64,000 nt of DNA, taken from the NCBI GenBank assembly GCA_022828085.1, contig JAJEIY010000054.1, forward strand, positions 1-64,000. Direction: 5' to 3'. The notes below the pieces were generated by a model. It made no database searches. It had not been told where the DNA came from and saw only the letters and a list, made by a program, of their open reading frames with translations. Below are positions 45,466 through 54,858 of this stretch, piece after piece (positions within the stretch are counted from its first letter, which is position 1; each line of letters begins with the position of its first letter). The DNA comes from Acidobacteriota bacterium. Lineage in GTDB: Bacteria; Acidobacteriota; Vicinamibacteria; Marinacidobacterales; Marinacidobacteraceae. The translations under genes were made by a program, and so were the position numbers.

Positions 45466-47621
45466 CGCTTCTCGGGCTCCTGCTGCTGGCCGCCGGCCCC
45501 GTCTCCGCCCAGGAGGAGCACCAGGAAGGGCACGACCAGGTCCTCGACGTTCCGCTGGTGGAGGAGGTCCCCGTGGCCGACGGCCGGCTCGACGAGGAGG
45601 TCTGGGCGCTCGCGGCGGTCGCCGACGGCTTCATCCAGACCGAGCCGGTGGACGGCGCCGAGCCGACCTACGCCACGGAGGTCTACGTCGCCTACACGCG
45701 GGACGCGCTGCTGATCGGCGCCCGGATGGAGGACGACGACCCCGCGGCGATCGTCGCCCGCGAGTACCGGCGCGACGCCAACATCGAGAGCGACGACAAC
45801 TTCTTCATCGTGCTCGACACCTACCACGACCACCGGAGCGCGGTCTTCTTCAGCACGAACGCGGTGGGGACCCGGCAGGACGGCCTCGTCCAGAACGAGG
45901 GCGCGGCCATCAACAACGAGTGGGACGGTGTCTGGCGGGTGGGGTCGCGGCGGACCGAGGACGGCTGGGCCACCGAGATGGTGATCCCCTTCGAGACGCT
46001 CCGCTTCCCGCGCGGGACGCCCGAGTTCGGAGTGAACTTCGGCCGGCAGGTGGCGCGCACCCGCGAGATCAGCTTCTGGGCTCCGATCTCGGTGGACTGG
46101 GGCTTCAACGCGATGTGGCGGGTCTCCGCCTACGGGGTGATGCACGGGATGGAGCACGCGAATCCCGGCGGCCGCATCAAGCTGAAGCCCTTCGGGGTCG
46201 CCGGGATCACCGGCGAGGGCGAGGAACGGGCGGGGACCACCGACCTGGGGCTCGACGCCAAGGTCTCGCTCGGGTCGAACCTGAACCTCGACGTGACCCT
46301 GAACACCGACTTCGCGCAGGTGGAGGCCGACGAGCAGCAGGTGAACCTGACCCGCTTCGAGCTCTTCTTCCCCGAGCAGCGCGAGTTCTTCCTGGAAAAC
46401 GCCGGCCTCTTCCAGGTCGGCGAGACGACCCGGCCCTTCGAGCCGCCGGAGATGTTCCTGTTCTTCAGCCGCCGGATCGGACTCTCGGAGGACGGCGAGA
46501 TCATCCCCATCGTCGGCGGGGCGCGCGTCACCGGCAAGCTGGGCGCCACCGACGTGGGCGCCTTCCACATCCGCCAGCAGGAGTTCGAGGGGGTGTCGCC
46601 GGCCACCGGGTTCACCGCGCTGCGCCTCCGGCGGGACGTGCTGGAGCGGAGTTCCATCGGGGTGATGGCGCTCGACCGGACGGAAACCGGGGGCGACTCG
46701 CACCGGGTCGGCGCCGCGGACTTCTCGTGGGCGCCCACCGAGTCCGCCACCATCACCGGATTCGCCGCCCAGAGCGCCACTCCGGGCGTCGAGGGACGGG
46801 AAAGCGCCTTCGGCGTGACCGGACAGATGGGCGACGACCGCTGGAACATGTTCGCGACCTACACCGACATCGGCGAGGGATTCCGCTCCGAACTCGGCTT
46901 CGTGCCGCGGACCGGGGTGCGGAAGGTCCGCGTGGACGGGCTCTGGAGCCCGCGGATCGGCCGCTACGGCATCCGGCAGATCTTCATGGGGCCGGGCATC
47001 ATCCGCATCACCGAGCCCGACGGTTCCATCCAGACCCAAAACGTCAGCCTCGGACCCTTCTTCCTCTTCGACGACGGCAGCCAATTCTTCTTCAACGTCT
47101 CGCAGAACATCGAGGGACTGAGCGAGTCCTTCGAGCTGCGCGACGGCGTCGTGATCGAGGAGGGCCAGTACACGACCACCGACTTCATGACGATGGCCAA
47201 CACATCGGAAAGCCGGCGGGTCTCGTTCAACCTCTTCGCCATGAACAACGGCTTCTTCGACGGCCGGCTCCGGGTGTACTCGCCCGGCGTGGCCGTCCGC
47301 CCGCATCCCCGGGTCCGGCTCCAGGTCAACTACTCGCGGAGCGAGGTCCGCCTCCCACAGGACAACGGCCACTTCAACACCAACCTCGTCGTGCTCCGCG
47401 GCCTCGTGGCGCTCTCCCCGGACGCCTTCATCCGCGGCCTCCTCCAGTGGAACGACGACGACGGCAACTTCTCCGGCAACGTCCAGCTCCGCTGGAACTA
47501 CCGCCCCGGCAGCGACATCTACGTGGTCTACAACGAGCGCCAGCCCTTCGGCATGGACAGCGACGAGCCCTCCTACCGCGAACTCCTAGCCAAGCTCACC
47601 TGGTACTGGGTCCCGGGCTAA
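45432..47621 (+). CDS. DUF5916 outer-membrane-type protein with CBM9-like domain
   Basis: A 729-residue exported protein. A signal peptide (LLGLLLLAAGPVSAQ), a CBM9-like beta sandwich at about 45-215 (VADGRLDEEVW to FGVNFGRQVAR), then a DUF5916 region that reads as beta-barrel strands to the end. The segment FFPEQREFFLENAGLF is characteristic of DUF5916. Function in the family is unknown; outer membrane localisation is inferred. The ATG at 45432 lies 34 bases inside ccmB. Confidence 0.88.
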   Translation: MDVLRVRARGVALLGLLLLAAGPVSAQEEHQEGHDQVLDVPLVEEVPVADGRLDEEVWALAAVADGFIQTEPVDGAEPTYATEVYVAYTRDALLIGARMEDDDPAAIVAREYRRDANIESDDNFFIVLDTYHDHRSAVFFSTNAVGTRQDGLVQNEGAAINNEWDGVWRVGSRRTEDGWATEMVIPFETLRFPRGTPEFGVNFGRQVARTREISFWAPISVDWGFNAMWRVSAYGVMHGMEHANPGGRIKLKPFGVAGITGEGEERAGTTDLGLDAKVSLGSNLNLDVTLNTDFAQVEADEQQVNLTRFELFFPEQREFFLENAGLFQVGETTRPFEPPEMFLFFSRRIGLSEDGEIIPIVGGARVTGKLGATDVGAFHIRQQEFEGVSPATGFTALRLRRDVLERSSIGVMALDRTETGGDSHRVGAADFSWAPTESATITGFAAQSATPGVEGRESAFGVTGQMGDDRWNMFATYTDIGEGFRSELGFVPRTGVRKVRVDGLWSPRIGRYGIRQIFMGPGIIRITEPDGSIQTQNVSLGPFFLFDDGSQFFFNVSQNIEGLSESFELRDGVVIEEGQYTTTDFMTMANTSESRRVSFNLFAMNNGFFDGRLRVYSPGVAVRPHPRVRLQVNYSRSEVRLPQDNGHFNTNLVVLRGLVALSPDAFIRGLLQWNDDDGNFSGNVQLRWNYRPGSDIYVVYNERQPFGMDSDEPSYRELLAKLTWYWVPG

Positions 47622-47659
47622 GGGAAACGGCCTGGAGCGCCCCCCGCCTCCATAACGGC

Positions 47660-47870
47660 AACGGCTTGGAACGCCGGCTTCAGCCGGCACCCGCTGCGCA
47701 ACAGCGCAGCGGAACCGCACACCGCCACCCATCCTCACAGCCCACACGGCTTGGAACGCCGGCTTCAGCCGGCACCCGCTGCGCGAGAGCGCAGCGGAAC
47801 CGCCCAAGCCACCAACCCGCACGGCAGTAACGGCTTGGAGCGCCGGTCTCCGACCGGCACCCGCGCGCCG
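47660..47870. repeat. Dispersed palindromic repeat, three 85-bp tandem units
   Basis: Three units beginning ACGGCTTGGA(A/G)CGCCGG at 47661, 47746 and about 47830. Each has GCCGGCTTCAGCCGGC or GCCGGTCTCCGACCGGC, then CCGCTGCGC...GCGCAGCGG in the first two. It follows the DUF5916 gene. Confidence 0.9.
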
Positions 47871-47913
47871 AGAGGTGCGCGGAACCAAGTACCCCCGACC
47901 CAGCCGGGACGGC

Positions 47914-47978
47914 CATCTTCGCTTCGACTTTCCACAATGGGCTCGCTCGCGGGAAGAAATCGAGCGGTTTTTCGTCTA
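47914..47978 (+). promoter_or_regulatory. Shared upstream element, copy 2
   Basis: CATCTTCGCTTCGACTTTCCACA, a GGGAAGAAAT block and GCGGTTTTTCGTCT match the copy at 9241-9305 in order and spacing, with one gap base. It lies about 60 bases before the ATG of a short coiled-coil membrane protein. Confidence 0.55.
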
Positions 47979-48036
47979 GAGAAGAGAGAGCAGCAACCCT
48001 CCTTCAGTGCCGCTCCATCACCGAGAGGACCCCCTC

Positions 48037-48357
48037 ATGCCCGAGCCCCAGCCGGAAAACCCCGTCGCGCTGTACGCTGCCGTCCAGGAGATTCGGTCCA
48101 TGGCGGGCGACAACGTGATGACGCAAATCACGGCGCATTTCCAGACGATCGAAGCACGGCTCGAGGTCGCCGAGGCGCGGCGCGAGGCAGCCGAAACCCG
48201 GCGTTGGGCGCAGCAACAGGCCTCGCTGGCGCAATTGGTGGAACGGGTGGACGCCATCCAGCGCGAGTTGCGCCTCATCTGGCGGGTTCTCTGCGCGGTG
48301 GTCCTCCCACTCGTCGCCCTTGCGGTCCGGGACCTGGTCCTCCCGCTTCTTCAGTAG
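48037..48357 (+). CDS. Small coiled-coil membrane protein
   Basis: A 106-residue protein: helical coiled-coil-like region (about 10-75, with EARLEVAEARREAAETRRWAQ) and one C-terminal membrane helix (about 82-103). ATG at 48037 is chosen for its GAGAGGA ribosome site 7 bases upstream; a GTG at 48007 is possible. Layout matches the 9312 protein, and both share an upstream element, but the sequences are not clearly homologous. Confidence 0.72.
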   Translation: MPEPQPENPVALYAAVQEIRSMAGDNVMTQITAHFQTIEARLEVAEARREAAETRRWAQQQASLAQLVERVDAIQRELRLIWRVLCAVVLPLVALAVRDLVLPLLQ

Positions 48358-48361
48358 CAGC

Positions 48362-48410
48362 GGACCGGGACCGCCGGCTTCCAGGCCGGCACCGCGGGCC
48401 GAAAGGGCTG
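48362..48410. repeat. Dispersed palindromic repeat, diverged copy
   Basis: GACCGCCGGCTTCCAGGCCGGCACCGCGGGCC, directly after the small coiled-coil gene stop. The first hairpin is kept, the second is decayed. Confidence 0.6.
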
Positions 48411-48443
48411 CGAAACCCGGAACTCCCGCGCGAGCAGCCCCCG

Positions 48444-49292
48444 CTACTCCACGCGACGCGACTCCCGCCCCGCAACGAACACCGAGGTCACCTTGCCGGA
48501 TTCGTTCACCTCGAAATGCACGCGTTTCCCGTCAGCGCTCGATCCATCGTTCTCCAGGACGAACGCATGAGTGGAACCCGTCGGCCGCAACACACCAGTC
48601 GCGATGTCTTGCTGCGGGGAAGTCGGGAAAAGGATCACCAATCGGTTCTCGTGACGCAGGACCGTGGTGTCGCCGCCGGGGCCTCGATAGGTCCCGACGT
48701 AGCGGCCCCAGTCAGAGGACGCGCCCCCATCACCAGAAGGGGGTGCAGCGGGATCCACGCCGTCGTTAATGAACAGTTGAACTCCCCAGTCGCAGGTACC
48801 CGTGCACGACACCATCTCGACCAACAAGGTCGTGATCCCCGATTCGGCCGGAGTGAAGACCAGAATGGGAAGGTCGTCAGACAGAACGTCCGAGTCGAGA
48901 ACATCATCCGTTGAGTCGTAGGCGGTCAGGTCGAGATCGGTGCAACCGAGATCGCATATCCCCTGGGCCGTGTACCGGATTCCCGAACATGTATGCACCT
49001 GGACGATCGCCGAGTCTCCCGCGTCCAAGGTACCTGTGAGGGGACCATGGGACAGAAAGCTGCCACCCTCGTCCATCCTTTCCCTTATGCCCTCGAGCAC
49101 GTCGGCAACCCATCGGTCGAGAGATTGGGCGGACACCGGAATGGGCGTCGCGGTCATGATCAGACCACCGATCAGGCAAGCCGCGGCGCGACAGCGAGAT
49201 TTGCGCAGACGACGAGCGGCCTCCCACCGAGTCTTGTGGTCGGCAACGGGCCGAATTGGCGGGTTCGTACGCCGCGGGGAACATTGGGGCAC
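48444..49292 (-). CDS. Secreted Cys-pair protein, paralogue A
   Basis: A 282-residue exported protein. The GTG at 49292 has GAGGAGG upstream; the same start context occurs in the two paralogues. The signal segment CLIGGLIMTATPIPVSAQS is followed by a PPC-like beta domain (about 75-175) with CDLGCTDLDL and CTGTCDWGVQLF cysteine pairs, and a C-terminal beta domain (about 195-282, GRYVGTYRG, then FVAGRESRRVE) of lipocalin-like strand pattern. Closely similar to the genes at 53931 and 54859. Function unknown. Confidence 0.82.
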   Translation of the reverse strand: MPQCSPRRTNPPIRPVADHKTRWEAARRLRKSRCRAAACLIGGLIMTATPIPVSAQSLDRWVADVLEGIRERMDEGGSFLSHGPLTGTLDAGDSAIVQVHTCSGIRYTAQGICDLGCTDLDLTAYDSTDDVLDSDVLSDDLPILVFTPAESGITTLLVEMVSCTGTCDWGVQLFINDGVDPAAPPSGDGGASSDWGRYVGTYRGPGGDTTVLRHENRLVILFPTSPQQDIATGVLRPTGSTHAFVLENDGSSADGKRVHFEVNESGKVTSVFVAGRESRRVE

Positions 49293-49418
49293 GTTGCTGG
49301 CCTCCTCAGGGACTAGATGCAAGAGTCCAACCTCATCTCTCCATGTGCGGACCCGGTGTGATTTCGGCCGCTTCAAATTGCTTCCGAGACAGTTGCTCTG
49401 TGACGGTGCACCCGGGCG

Positions 49419-49712
49419 ATGGGGAACAGCCTCCGCTCCACTAAGGGGCAACGCACGGTCAGTCTCTGCGTCACACGGCGCCCGCAGGTTGAAATCGAGA
49501 GACGAACAATTGAAGGAAAGTCAAAGCCACCCCGCCTGGGTGACTCTGCCGTACAAGATGTCTCCGTGGTGGACTCAGCCGATCGAGAACATACCGCTCG
49601 GACGGTCAATCGTCCCCCGCTCCGCATCGGACTAGCCCTCTCGGGTCGAGGATTCCGGGCCGCACTGTTCCATCTCGGTGTATTCGTCGCGTTGAAGAAC
49701 TGGTCGTCATGA
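49419..49712 (+). pseudogene. Patatin-like phospholipase fragment
   Basis: Codons from about 49611 read LRIGLALSGRGFRAALFHLGVFVAL, the oxyanion-hole start of a patatin, where GGGFRA is normal and GRGFRA is found. The frame stops at 49712, well before the catalytic serine GxSxG would come. The part before 49611 is not recognisable. A truncated remnant. Confidence 0.7.
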
Positions 49713-50042
49713 AAAGAGCTGACGGAATGGGTGTCACCGTCCCAACGGCGGATCATCCAGCGGTCATGCCAGTGCCTGGCCACGGACGGGACGCTGCGAG
49801 GCGTCCTCTGAAGCAGCTCCGTACCGCTTGTCCACATTCCGCGGGCACGCCCCGCACCAAGATCACAGCGTGATCAGGAACGCGGGCGCATTGCTCATCG
49901 CGCTGTTCCCGCCGCGCGTCCCGTCCGTTAGTGCGATGGCACCCTACCGAAGGTATGAAAGTGGCCGGTATCCTCTCAAGACTGAACGACGCCCGATGGC
50001 GATGTACGCGCGGGAGCGCCTCTGCAAGGGAGAAAACGAACC
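49713..50042. other. Non-coding gap, nothing recognised
   Basis: About 330 bases between the patatin remnant and the short secreted protein. No credible frame and no repeat was found. It contains GAAAACGAACC near the end, just before the next ATG. Confidence 0.4.
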
Positions 50043-50411
50043 ATGAGCGCGCTGATGACCATCCTTGCCCTGGTGACCGGGTCGACCCAGCCTGAGCGGG
50101 ACGCAATCCACACCGTTTCCGGAAATCTGAGCCCAGAGGAGTCGACACGGGTCAAGTACCAGGTTCCGGAAAGTGCAGAGTACTGGATCAGCGGAAGATG
50201 CGACCACGACTGCTTGGACCTTGATCTGGAGGTCTGGCGAGCTACCTTCGCCGAAACGGAGTGGCAGGACGCCGATTTCGCGCCCGACTACGTTCCCGTT
50301 GTTTCGGCATCGACCGAGGAAGGCGAGTTCCTGATCGTCGAGGTCACCATGACCGAATGTGACGCCGCTTACTGCAGTTGGAACCTGGAAATGAGCATAG
50401 AGCGGGACTAG
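50043..50411 (+). CDS. Short relative of the secreted Cys-pair family
   Basis: A 122-residue protein. It has a short hydrophobic N-terminus (ALMTILALVTGS), then one PPC-like domain with CDHDCLDLDLEVW and CDAAYCSWNLEMSI. These match the cysteine pairs of the three larger paralogues on the other strand, with the same DLDL and C-x-W placement. The C-terminal lipocalin-like domain is absent. Function unknown. Confidence 0.75.
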   Translation: MSALMTILALVTGSTQPERDAIHTVSGNLSPEESTRVKYQVPESAEYWISGRCDHDCLDLDLEVWRATFAETEWQDADFAPDYVPVVSASTEEGEFLIVEVTMTECDAAYCSWNLEMSIERD

Positions 50412-50451
50412 CAGGGCGCGGGAGTAGCCTGAGGGCAGACGCACTGACGGT

Positions 50452-50853
50452 TCATCGGCAATCCGGCATTCGCGCGGACGACTCGCCGGGACCACGAATT
50501 AGACGACGGCAGACCAAGACGTCGAACTCCCCAGCGCCGAACTGTCGGAGCAGATCCCGATGCCACATGTCCGCCATCGCCCGGTACAGCCCCAAGGCCG
50601 AAGACGCTTCCGGCGAAGCAAGGTGTCCATCGCGTCGAGGCACAAAGCCGCAACACAGGCCATCGAGCCGTCCGGCGCTGCGGAGGGGCACCGAGTCATT
50701 CAGTCGCCCTCTCGCCATAAGAACCGGAGATCCTGTGGACAGGAAGCCGCTGACCCGAGCCGCGGAATCCGACACGGCTCCGATTCCATCCCTCAGGGTA
50801 TGCCGTACAGTTTCTTTAGCAAGTTCACGCGCGGCGGCCAGTTTTGGGGCCAT
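50452..50853 (-). CDS. Doubtful hypothetical protein
   Basis: A 133-codon frame overlapping the end of the next gene by 61 bases. The part SSALGLYRAMADMWHRDLLRQFGAG looks protein-like, the rest does not. No family recognised. It may be decayed. Confidence 0.28.
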   Translation of the reverse strand: MAPKLAAARELAKETVRHTLRDGIGAVSDSAARVSGFLSTGSPVLMARGRLNDSVPLRSAGRLDGLCCGFVPRRDGHLASPEASSALGLYRAMADMWHRDLLRQFGAGEFDVLVCRRLIRGPGESSARMPDCR

Positions 50854-51332
50854 GCCGCACCACCAGAAAATTCCCTAACGATCTCGTAGTGAAGGTCAGC
50901 GTTGGGCGCTCTGTCCCGCCGCAAAATCTCCCTGAAACACCTGTCCGCCCATCTCCTTACGCCGATCAAATGGCTCCACGGAGGTGTGCCGGGGTGCACG
51001 GGCCTCTCGTCATTGTGTGTGAAGACAGCGAGCTCCCGTAATGCCTCGTAGATGGCGTCATGATGAAGAGTCGCCTCCATTCTGTCCGTTCTATTGAGAT
51101 CAATAAAGGGAAAAGAGACCCCATCCCATTCGTAGTCAGGCTGAACAGTGAGCACCGAACTCGCGCCATCCGGCATAAGAACACACTTACCTTTCGCCCA
51201 TTCGCGTAGTGGCACTCCATCGCCGAACACGGTTTGCGGGACTGATGTTGTGGTCCTGACCACAACGACCGACGTCGTAACGAAAACGGACTTGCCGTCC
51301 TGCTTTTTGATCCTGTACTGATTCTCAATCAT
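50793..51332 (-). CDS. DUF1353-like protein
   Basis: A 179-residue protein of lower GC than its surroundings. The segment YEWDGVSFPFI followed by ATLHHDAIYEALREL (about 67-100) and RRWADRCFREIL resembles the DUF1353 layout (a small phage- and mobile-DNA-linked domain). The N-terminal 40 residues include IRKQDGKSVFV-like strands. Assignment is tentative. Confidence 0.6.
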   Translation of the reverse strand: MIENQYRIKKQDGKSVFVTTSVVVVRTTTSVPQTVFGDGVPLREWAKGKCVLMPDGASSVLTVQPDYEWDGVSFPFIDLNRTDRMEATLHHDAIYEALRELAVFTHNDERPVHPGTPPWSHLIGVRRWADRCFREILRRDRAPNADLHYEIVREFSGGAAWPQNWPPRVNLLKKLYGIP

Positions 51333-51374
51333 TCCAACAAATCTCCCAATTTGAGTAACACTCGATACTATGTC

Positions 51375-52199
51375 CTAGCTCCGGTGCGCGCTGGTCGTAA
51401 CACAGTTCCACGTTCTAACGGATCGATCTATCTTGATGTCCAGACCCGCTGCCTCCCTCTTCTGTTTGCTCGACAGTTGATCTCCGTCTCTCCTAGTATT
51501 CGCTAAGTTCGCGTTCCTTAGATCTGCAAAGCGGAGATCCGCATCCCTCAAGTCTGCGCCTGAGAGATCAGTATTCCTCAGATTCGCACCTCTGAGGTCA
51601 GCGCCCCTAAGGTCTGTATAGATCAAGCGTGCACCTTCCAGATCGGCACACGTTAGGCTTGTCCCCTTCAAACTTGCTCCGTCCAAAACTGCATCGCGAA
51701 GACTCGATGCCGTAACTCCGATACCTGTAAGTAACTCTATGCTTGCGCAGTTGTCGACATAGAGCGCATTTGTTTCCTCCTGAGGATCAGAAGCCGCGTC
51801 GAACAAATTGGCAAAGTGTTGGAGGTAGGAACGTTTGTCGCTCGGCGAGTCAGCCCTAACGTCTGGACGTGGTCGGAGCTCTGCGCGATCTAGTCGCGCA
51901 CAAACAAGGTCCGCACCCTCGAAGTTCACGCCGAGCAGGACTCGATTTGACAGGTCGACCCTAAAGAAGGACTCGCCCCTTTGGTTTAGGTACTCTAGAG
52001 CAGGTGTGGCGCCCACACTGTTGTCCGCAGCCGTTGCGCGTTCCCACATTAGCGTCCGCCGTTCGTCCGCTCGATCTGAGAGTTCGACACAGAATCCAAC
52101 GACACCAATCCCTACAGCGACGAGCTGTAGACCTTGCAAGACAACGTTATATCGCCCCGCCATAACGGCTTTCCAGATCGTTTTGACTGGTGTGGTCAT
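51375..52199 (-). CDS. Pentapeptide-repeat membrane protein
   Basis: A 274-residue protein with an N-terminal membrane helix (about 18-40) and two pentapeptide-repeat stretches: a short one (about 82-105) and a long regular one (about 165-235) with A(D/N)Lxx units such as ADLRGANLRNTDLSGADLRD. These fold into a right-handed beta helix. Its GC is visibly lower than that of the core genes, suggesting transfer. Role unknown. Confidence 0.85.
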   Translation of the reverse strand: MTTPVKTIWKAVMAGRYNVVLQGLQLVAVGIGVVGFCVELSDRADERRTLMWERATAADNSVGATPALEYLNQRGESFFRVDLSNRVLLGVNFEGADLVCARLDRAELRPRPDVRADSPSDKRSYLQHFANLFDAASDPQEETNALYVDNCASIELLTGIGVTASSLRDAVLDGASLKGTSLTCADLEGARLIYTDLRGADLRGANLRNTDLSGADLRDADLRFADLRNANLANTRRDGDQLSSKQKREAAGLDIKIDRSVRTWNCVTTSAHRS

Positions 52200-52710
52200 G
52201 GGTCGCGACCCTCCGGGCTAGAGACAAAGACCACTTGTACTGAACCCGAAGAGACGCTGGACGCTCGGTCGCTTTCCGGGCCGATCATGTTCCAAGGGAG
52301 GTGTATGGCGTAAGGACGAAATCGTCGCGAGCAAACCTCGTTTTCATGAGAGGCGAATTGGGATTTATCGCCCATTGCGACGCCGAGAGAGCTGAACTTT
52401 GAACACGAACAATTGTCCGATGGTCATTGCGAAGACTCGGGGCACTCTGATCGAGGCAGCGGACACGGCGCGATGGCGCCTCCGTCGCCCGCGTTTCCAC
52501 CTACTGGCCGCGTTAAGCGCGGTTCCGTTCTCTCAGCGCCTCGGTTCGCGCGTCGCACGAGAGCCGCTCCCCGGTTGCGCACGGCAGCGTCATTGGCGCC
52601 GGTTTCGCGCTCCCGCGCGGCTCCTACTGGGAGGACTGGACCGACCAAGAAGCCGACGGTCCACGCGATTCCGGCGCGCCCGCGATTGCCTCGGCTGATC
52701 GCGGCGGCTG
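52200..52710. other. Non-coding gap, nothing recognised
   Basis: About 510 bases between the pentapeptide gene and the broken MORN gene. Open frames exist but have Arg/Pro-rich antisense-like composition. No repeat or RNA gene was recognised. Confidence 0.4.
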
Positions 52711-53882
52711 CTATCGCTTCTGACGCACGCCCCTCACGAACGTGACATAGAAGCTATCGCCGACCGCAGGACGCACCACCCAGCGGCCATGTCGGCCCCC
52801 ATCCACGTAAGTGCCGCTCTCCACGTGTCCGCTCGGGAAAGTCCAGGTCCACTCGCCATGGCGCTTGCCGTCCGAATACGGCCCTTCACCGACATCGCCA
52901 TTGGCGAACCTCTCGAGCCATTCACCGTTCTGCTCGCCGTCGGTGTAGCGACCTTCCTGCCCGCCTCCCTCCGCCGTCCGCATACGTCCAAACCCAGTGA
53001 CCGTCCCGTTCTCCGTCTGCGTAGGACCCTTCGGCGATGTTCCCGCTCGCGAATCTCAGCACCCAGTGACCGTGCCGCCCCCAGTCCACAAGTGGCCCTG
53101 CTTCGACGCCACCATCCGCAAACTTCAGGATCCAGTGGCCGTTTTCTTCACCATCCACGTAAGGCCCCTCGAGAACAGCCCCTTCCACCGTTCTCTCGAT
53201 CCAGGCTCCGTGTCGCTTCCGGAACCGGTACGGACCCTCATCAACCCAACCCTCACTGTCCCAGACCACGGACTCACCGTGGAATCGCCCAAGGCGGAGC
53301 GCCCCCTGGTAGTCCTGCGAGCCCTCCGGAGTCGTCTAGGTCAAGGCTCCCGGGCCCTCGGCAAGACCGGCGGAACACTCACCCGTCCAGGTCACAGTCT
53401 CGTCGGGCTGCGGGTTCGGATTCCACACGTAGCACACGGGATGGCTCACCAGTTCCATCCGCCACGCCGACTCGGTCGGCTCCGATGGGGCACTCCGGCG
53501 CACCCCGACGCTCCAAGATCCCCTCCACGTCCTCCCACAGCGTCACAGCGTCCCGGTACGACTCCGCCTCGCGGCCCGCGGCCATCAGGTATACGGTGAG
53601 CGACTCCTTCGCCGCTCCCAGCAGGCCCACCGCGAACGCCACCCGCGCGTGCTCGAGGCGCATGCCGGGTGCCAACTCCAGGCCGTGTTTCTTCGCCAAG
53701 ACGAACGCCCCTCCATGGCCTCCACCGCCGCGTCGAGGTCGTCGGCCTCCACTATCCGCGCCGTTCGCAGGAGTGGCCACGGCTAAACCGAAGACGAACC
53801 GGAGTGGGCTCCAACCGAACCCGATCACGGGGCCCGTGGAGAGCGAACCTCCAGGCTGACGAGGGTCAGGGCGGACGTGCAC
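52711..53882 (-). pseudogene. MORN-repeat gene, multiply frameshifted copy
   Basis: Reading three frames in turn gives the full plan of the intact copy at 60785: helical N-terminal segment (IVEADDLDAAVEAM, then GMRLEHARVAFAVGLL), the RRGAPEC junction, and five or more MORN units (DGEENGHWILKFADGG, DGKRHGEWTWTFPSG). Frame changes fall near 53714, near 53470-53280 and near 52960. It ends FVRGVRQKR. Several breaks mean it is decayed. Confidence 0.85.
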
Positions 53883-53930
53883 TCGTGTGAGGCGGTCCGA
53901 CGGTTGGTCCGGTCGGACGCTTGACCCTCC

Positions 53931-54788
53931 CTAGCCCACGCGACGCGATTCCTGCCCAGCGACGAACACCGAGGTCACCTCGCCGGCGTCGTTGACCACG
54001 AAGCGCACTCGATCCCCGTCGACGCTCGATCCATCGCTCTCCAGCACGAACTCATGAGTCGTGCCCGTCGGCTGCAGCACGCCGGTCGCGACGACTTGCT
54101 GCCGGGAAAGCGGGAACAAGACCACCAACCGGTTGTCGTGGCGGAGGATCGTGGTAACGCCGCCAATCCCTCGATAGGTCCCGACGTAGCGGCCGCTCTC
54201 AGAGGCCCAGGTTGACGCGCCGCCGTCACCGAAACCGGGTGCGGCGGGAGCTATGGGGTCCTCAATGAACAGTTGCACTCCCCAGTCGCAGGAGTCCTCG
54301 CACGACACCATCTCGATGGACAGGGTCGTGATCCCGGATTCGGCCGCGGTGAAGGCCAGAATGGGGAAGTCCAAAGGTTGAACGTCCGAGTCGAGAACAT
54401 CGCCCGACGAGTCGTAGGCGGTCAGGTCGAGATCGGTGCAACCGAAATCACATATCCCTTGGGCCACGTACAGGAGGCCCGAACACGTATGGACCTGAAC
54501 GCTCGCTGACTCTCCGGCGTCCAAGGTACCCGTCAGGGGAGCATGGGCCAAAACGCTGCCGTCTTCAGCCGCGCTTTCTCTTATACCCTCAAGCATATCC
54601 GCAACCCACCAGTGAAGAGATTGGGCGGAAACCCGGATTGGCGTCGTAGCGATCATCAAACCGCCGATCAGGCAGGCGAGGGCGAGTAGACGACGCTTTC
54701 GCAGAAGGCGACGAGCATCGCATTGAGTTCTTTCGTGGGGCACGGACCGGGATTCCGGGTCCTTACGCACCAGGGAACGGTGGGACAC
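53931..54788 (-). CDS. Secreted Cys-pair protein, paralogue B
   Basis: A 285-residue exported protein. The GTG at 54788 has GAGGAGGTCGG upstream. Signal CLIGGLMIATTPIRVSAQS, PPC-like domain with CDFGCTDLDL and CEDSCDWGVQLF, and C-terminal beta domain GRYVGTYRGIGG to FVAGQESRRVG. Very similar to paralogue C, which lies immediately upstream, and to A; a tandem duplication. Confidence 0.83.
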   Translation of the reverse strand: MSHRSLVRKDPESRSVPHERTQCDARRLLRKRRLLALACLIGGLMIATTPIRVSAQSLHWWVADMLEGIRESAAEDGSVLAHAPLTGTLDAGESASVQVHTCSGLLYVAQGICDFGCTDLDLTAYDSSGDVLDSDVQPLDFPILAFTAAESGITTLSIEMVSCEDSCDWGVQLFIEDPIAPAAPGFGDGGASTWASESGRYVGTYRGIGGVTTILRHDNRLVVLFPLSRQQVVATGVLQPTGTTHEFVLESDGSSVDGDRVRFVVNDAGEVTSVFVAGQESRRVG

Positions 54789-54858
54789 GTCGCCGACCTC
54801 CTCATGGAATGGTTGCAAGAGTACGACCCGGACTCCGGGATGGGGTGCCGTCCGGCGG

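Noticed and set aside
45135..47372. Minus-strand frame of about 745 codons over the DUF5916 gene
   Set aside because: Shadow frame; the plus strand has signal peptide and DUF5916 motifs.
43836..48036. A hidden ccmC between ccmB and the following gene
   Set aside because: The DUF5916 gene begins inside ccmB and fills the interval. No second WWD-type tryptophan-rich motif is present outside ccmF.
52399..52745. Short plus-strand frames in the gap at 52.2-52.7 kb
   Set aside because: Arg/Pro/Ala-rich composition, no ribosome site and no motif.
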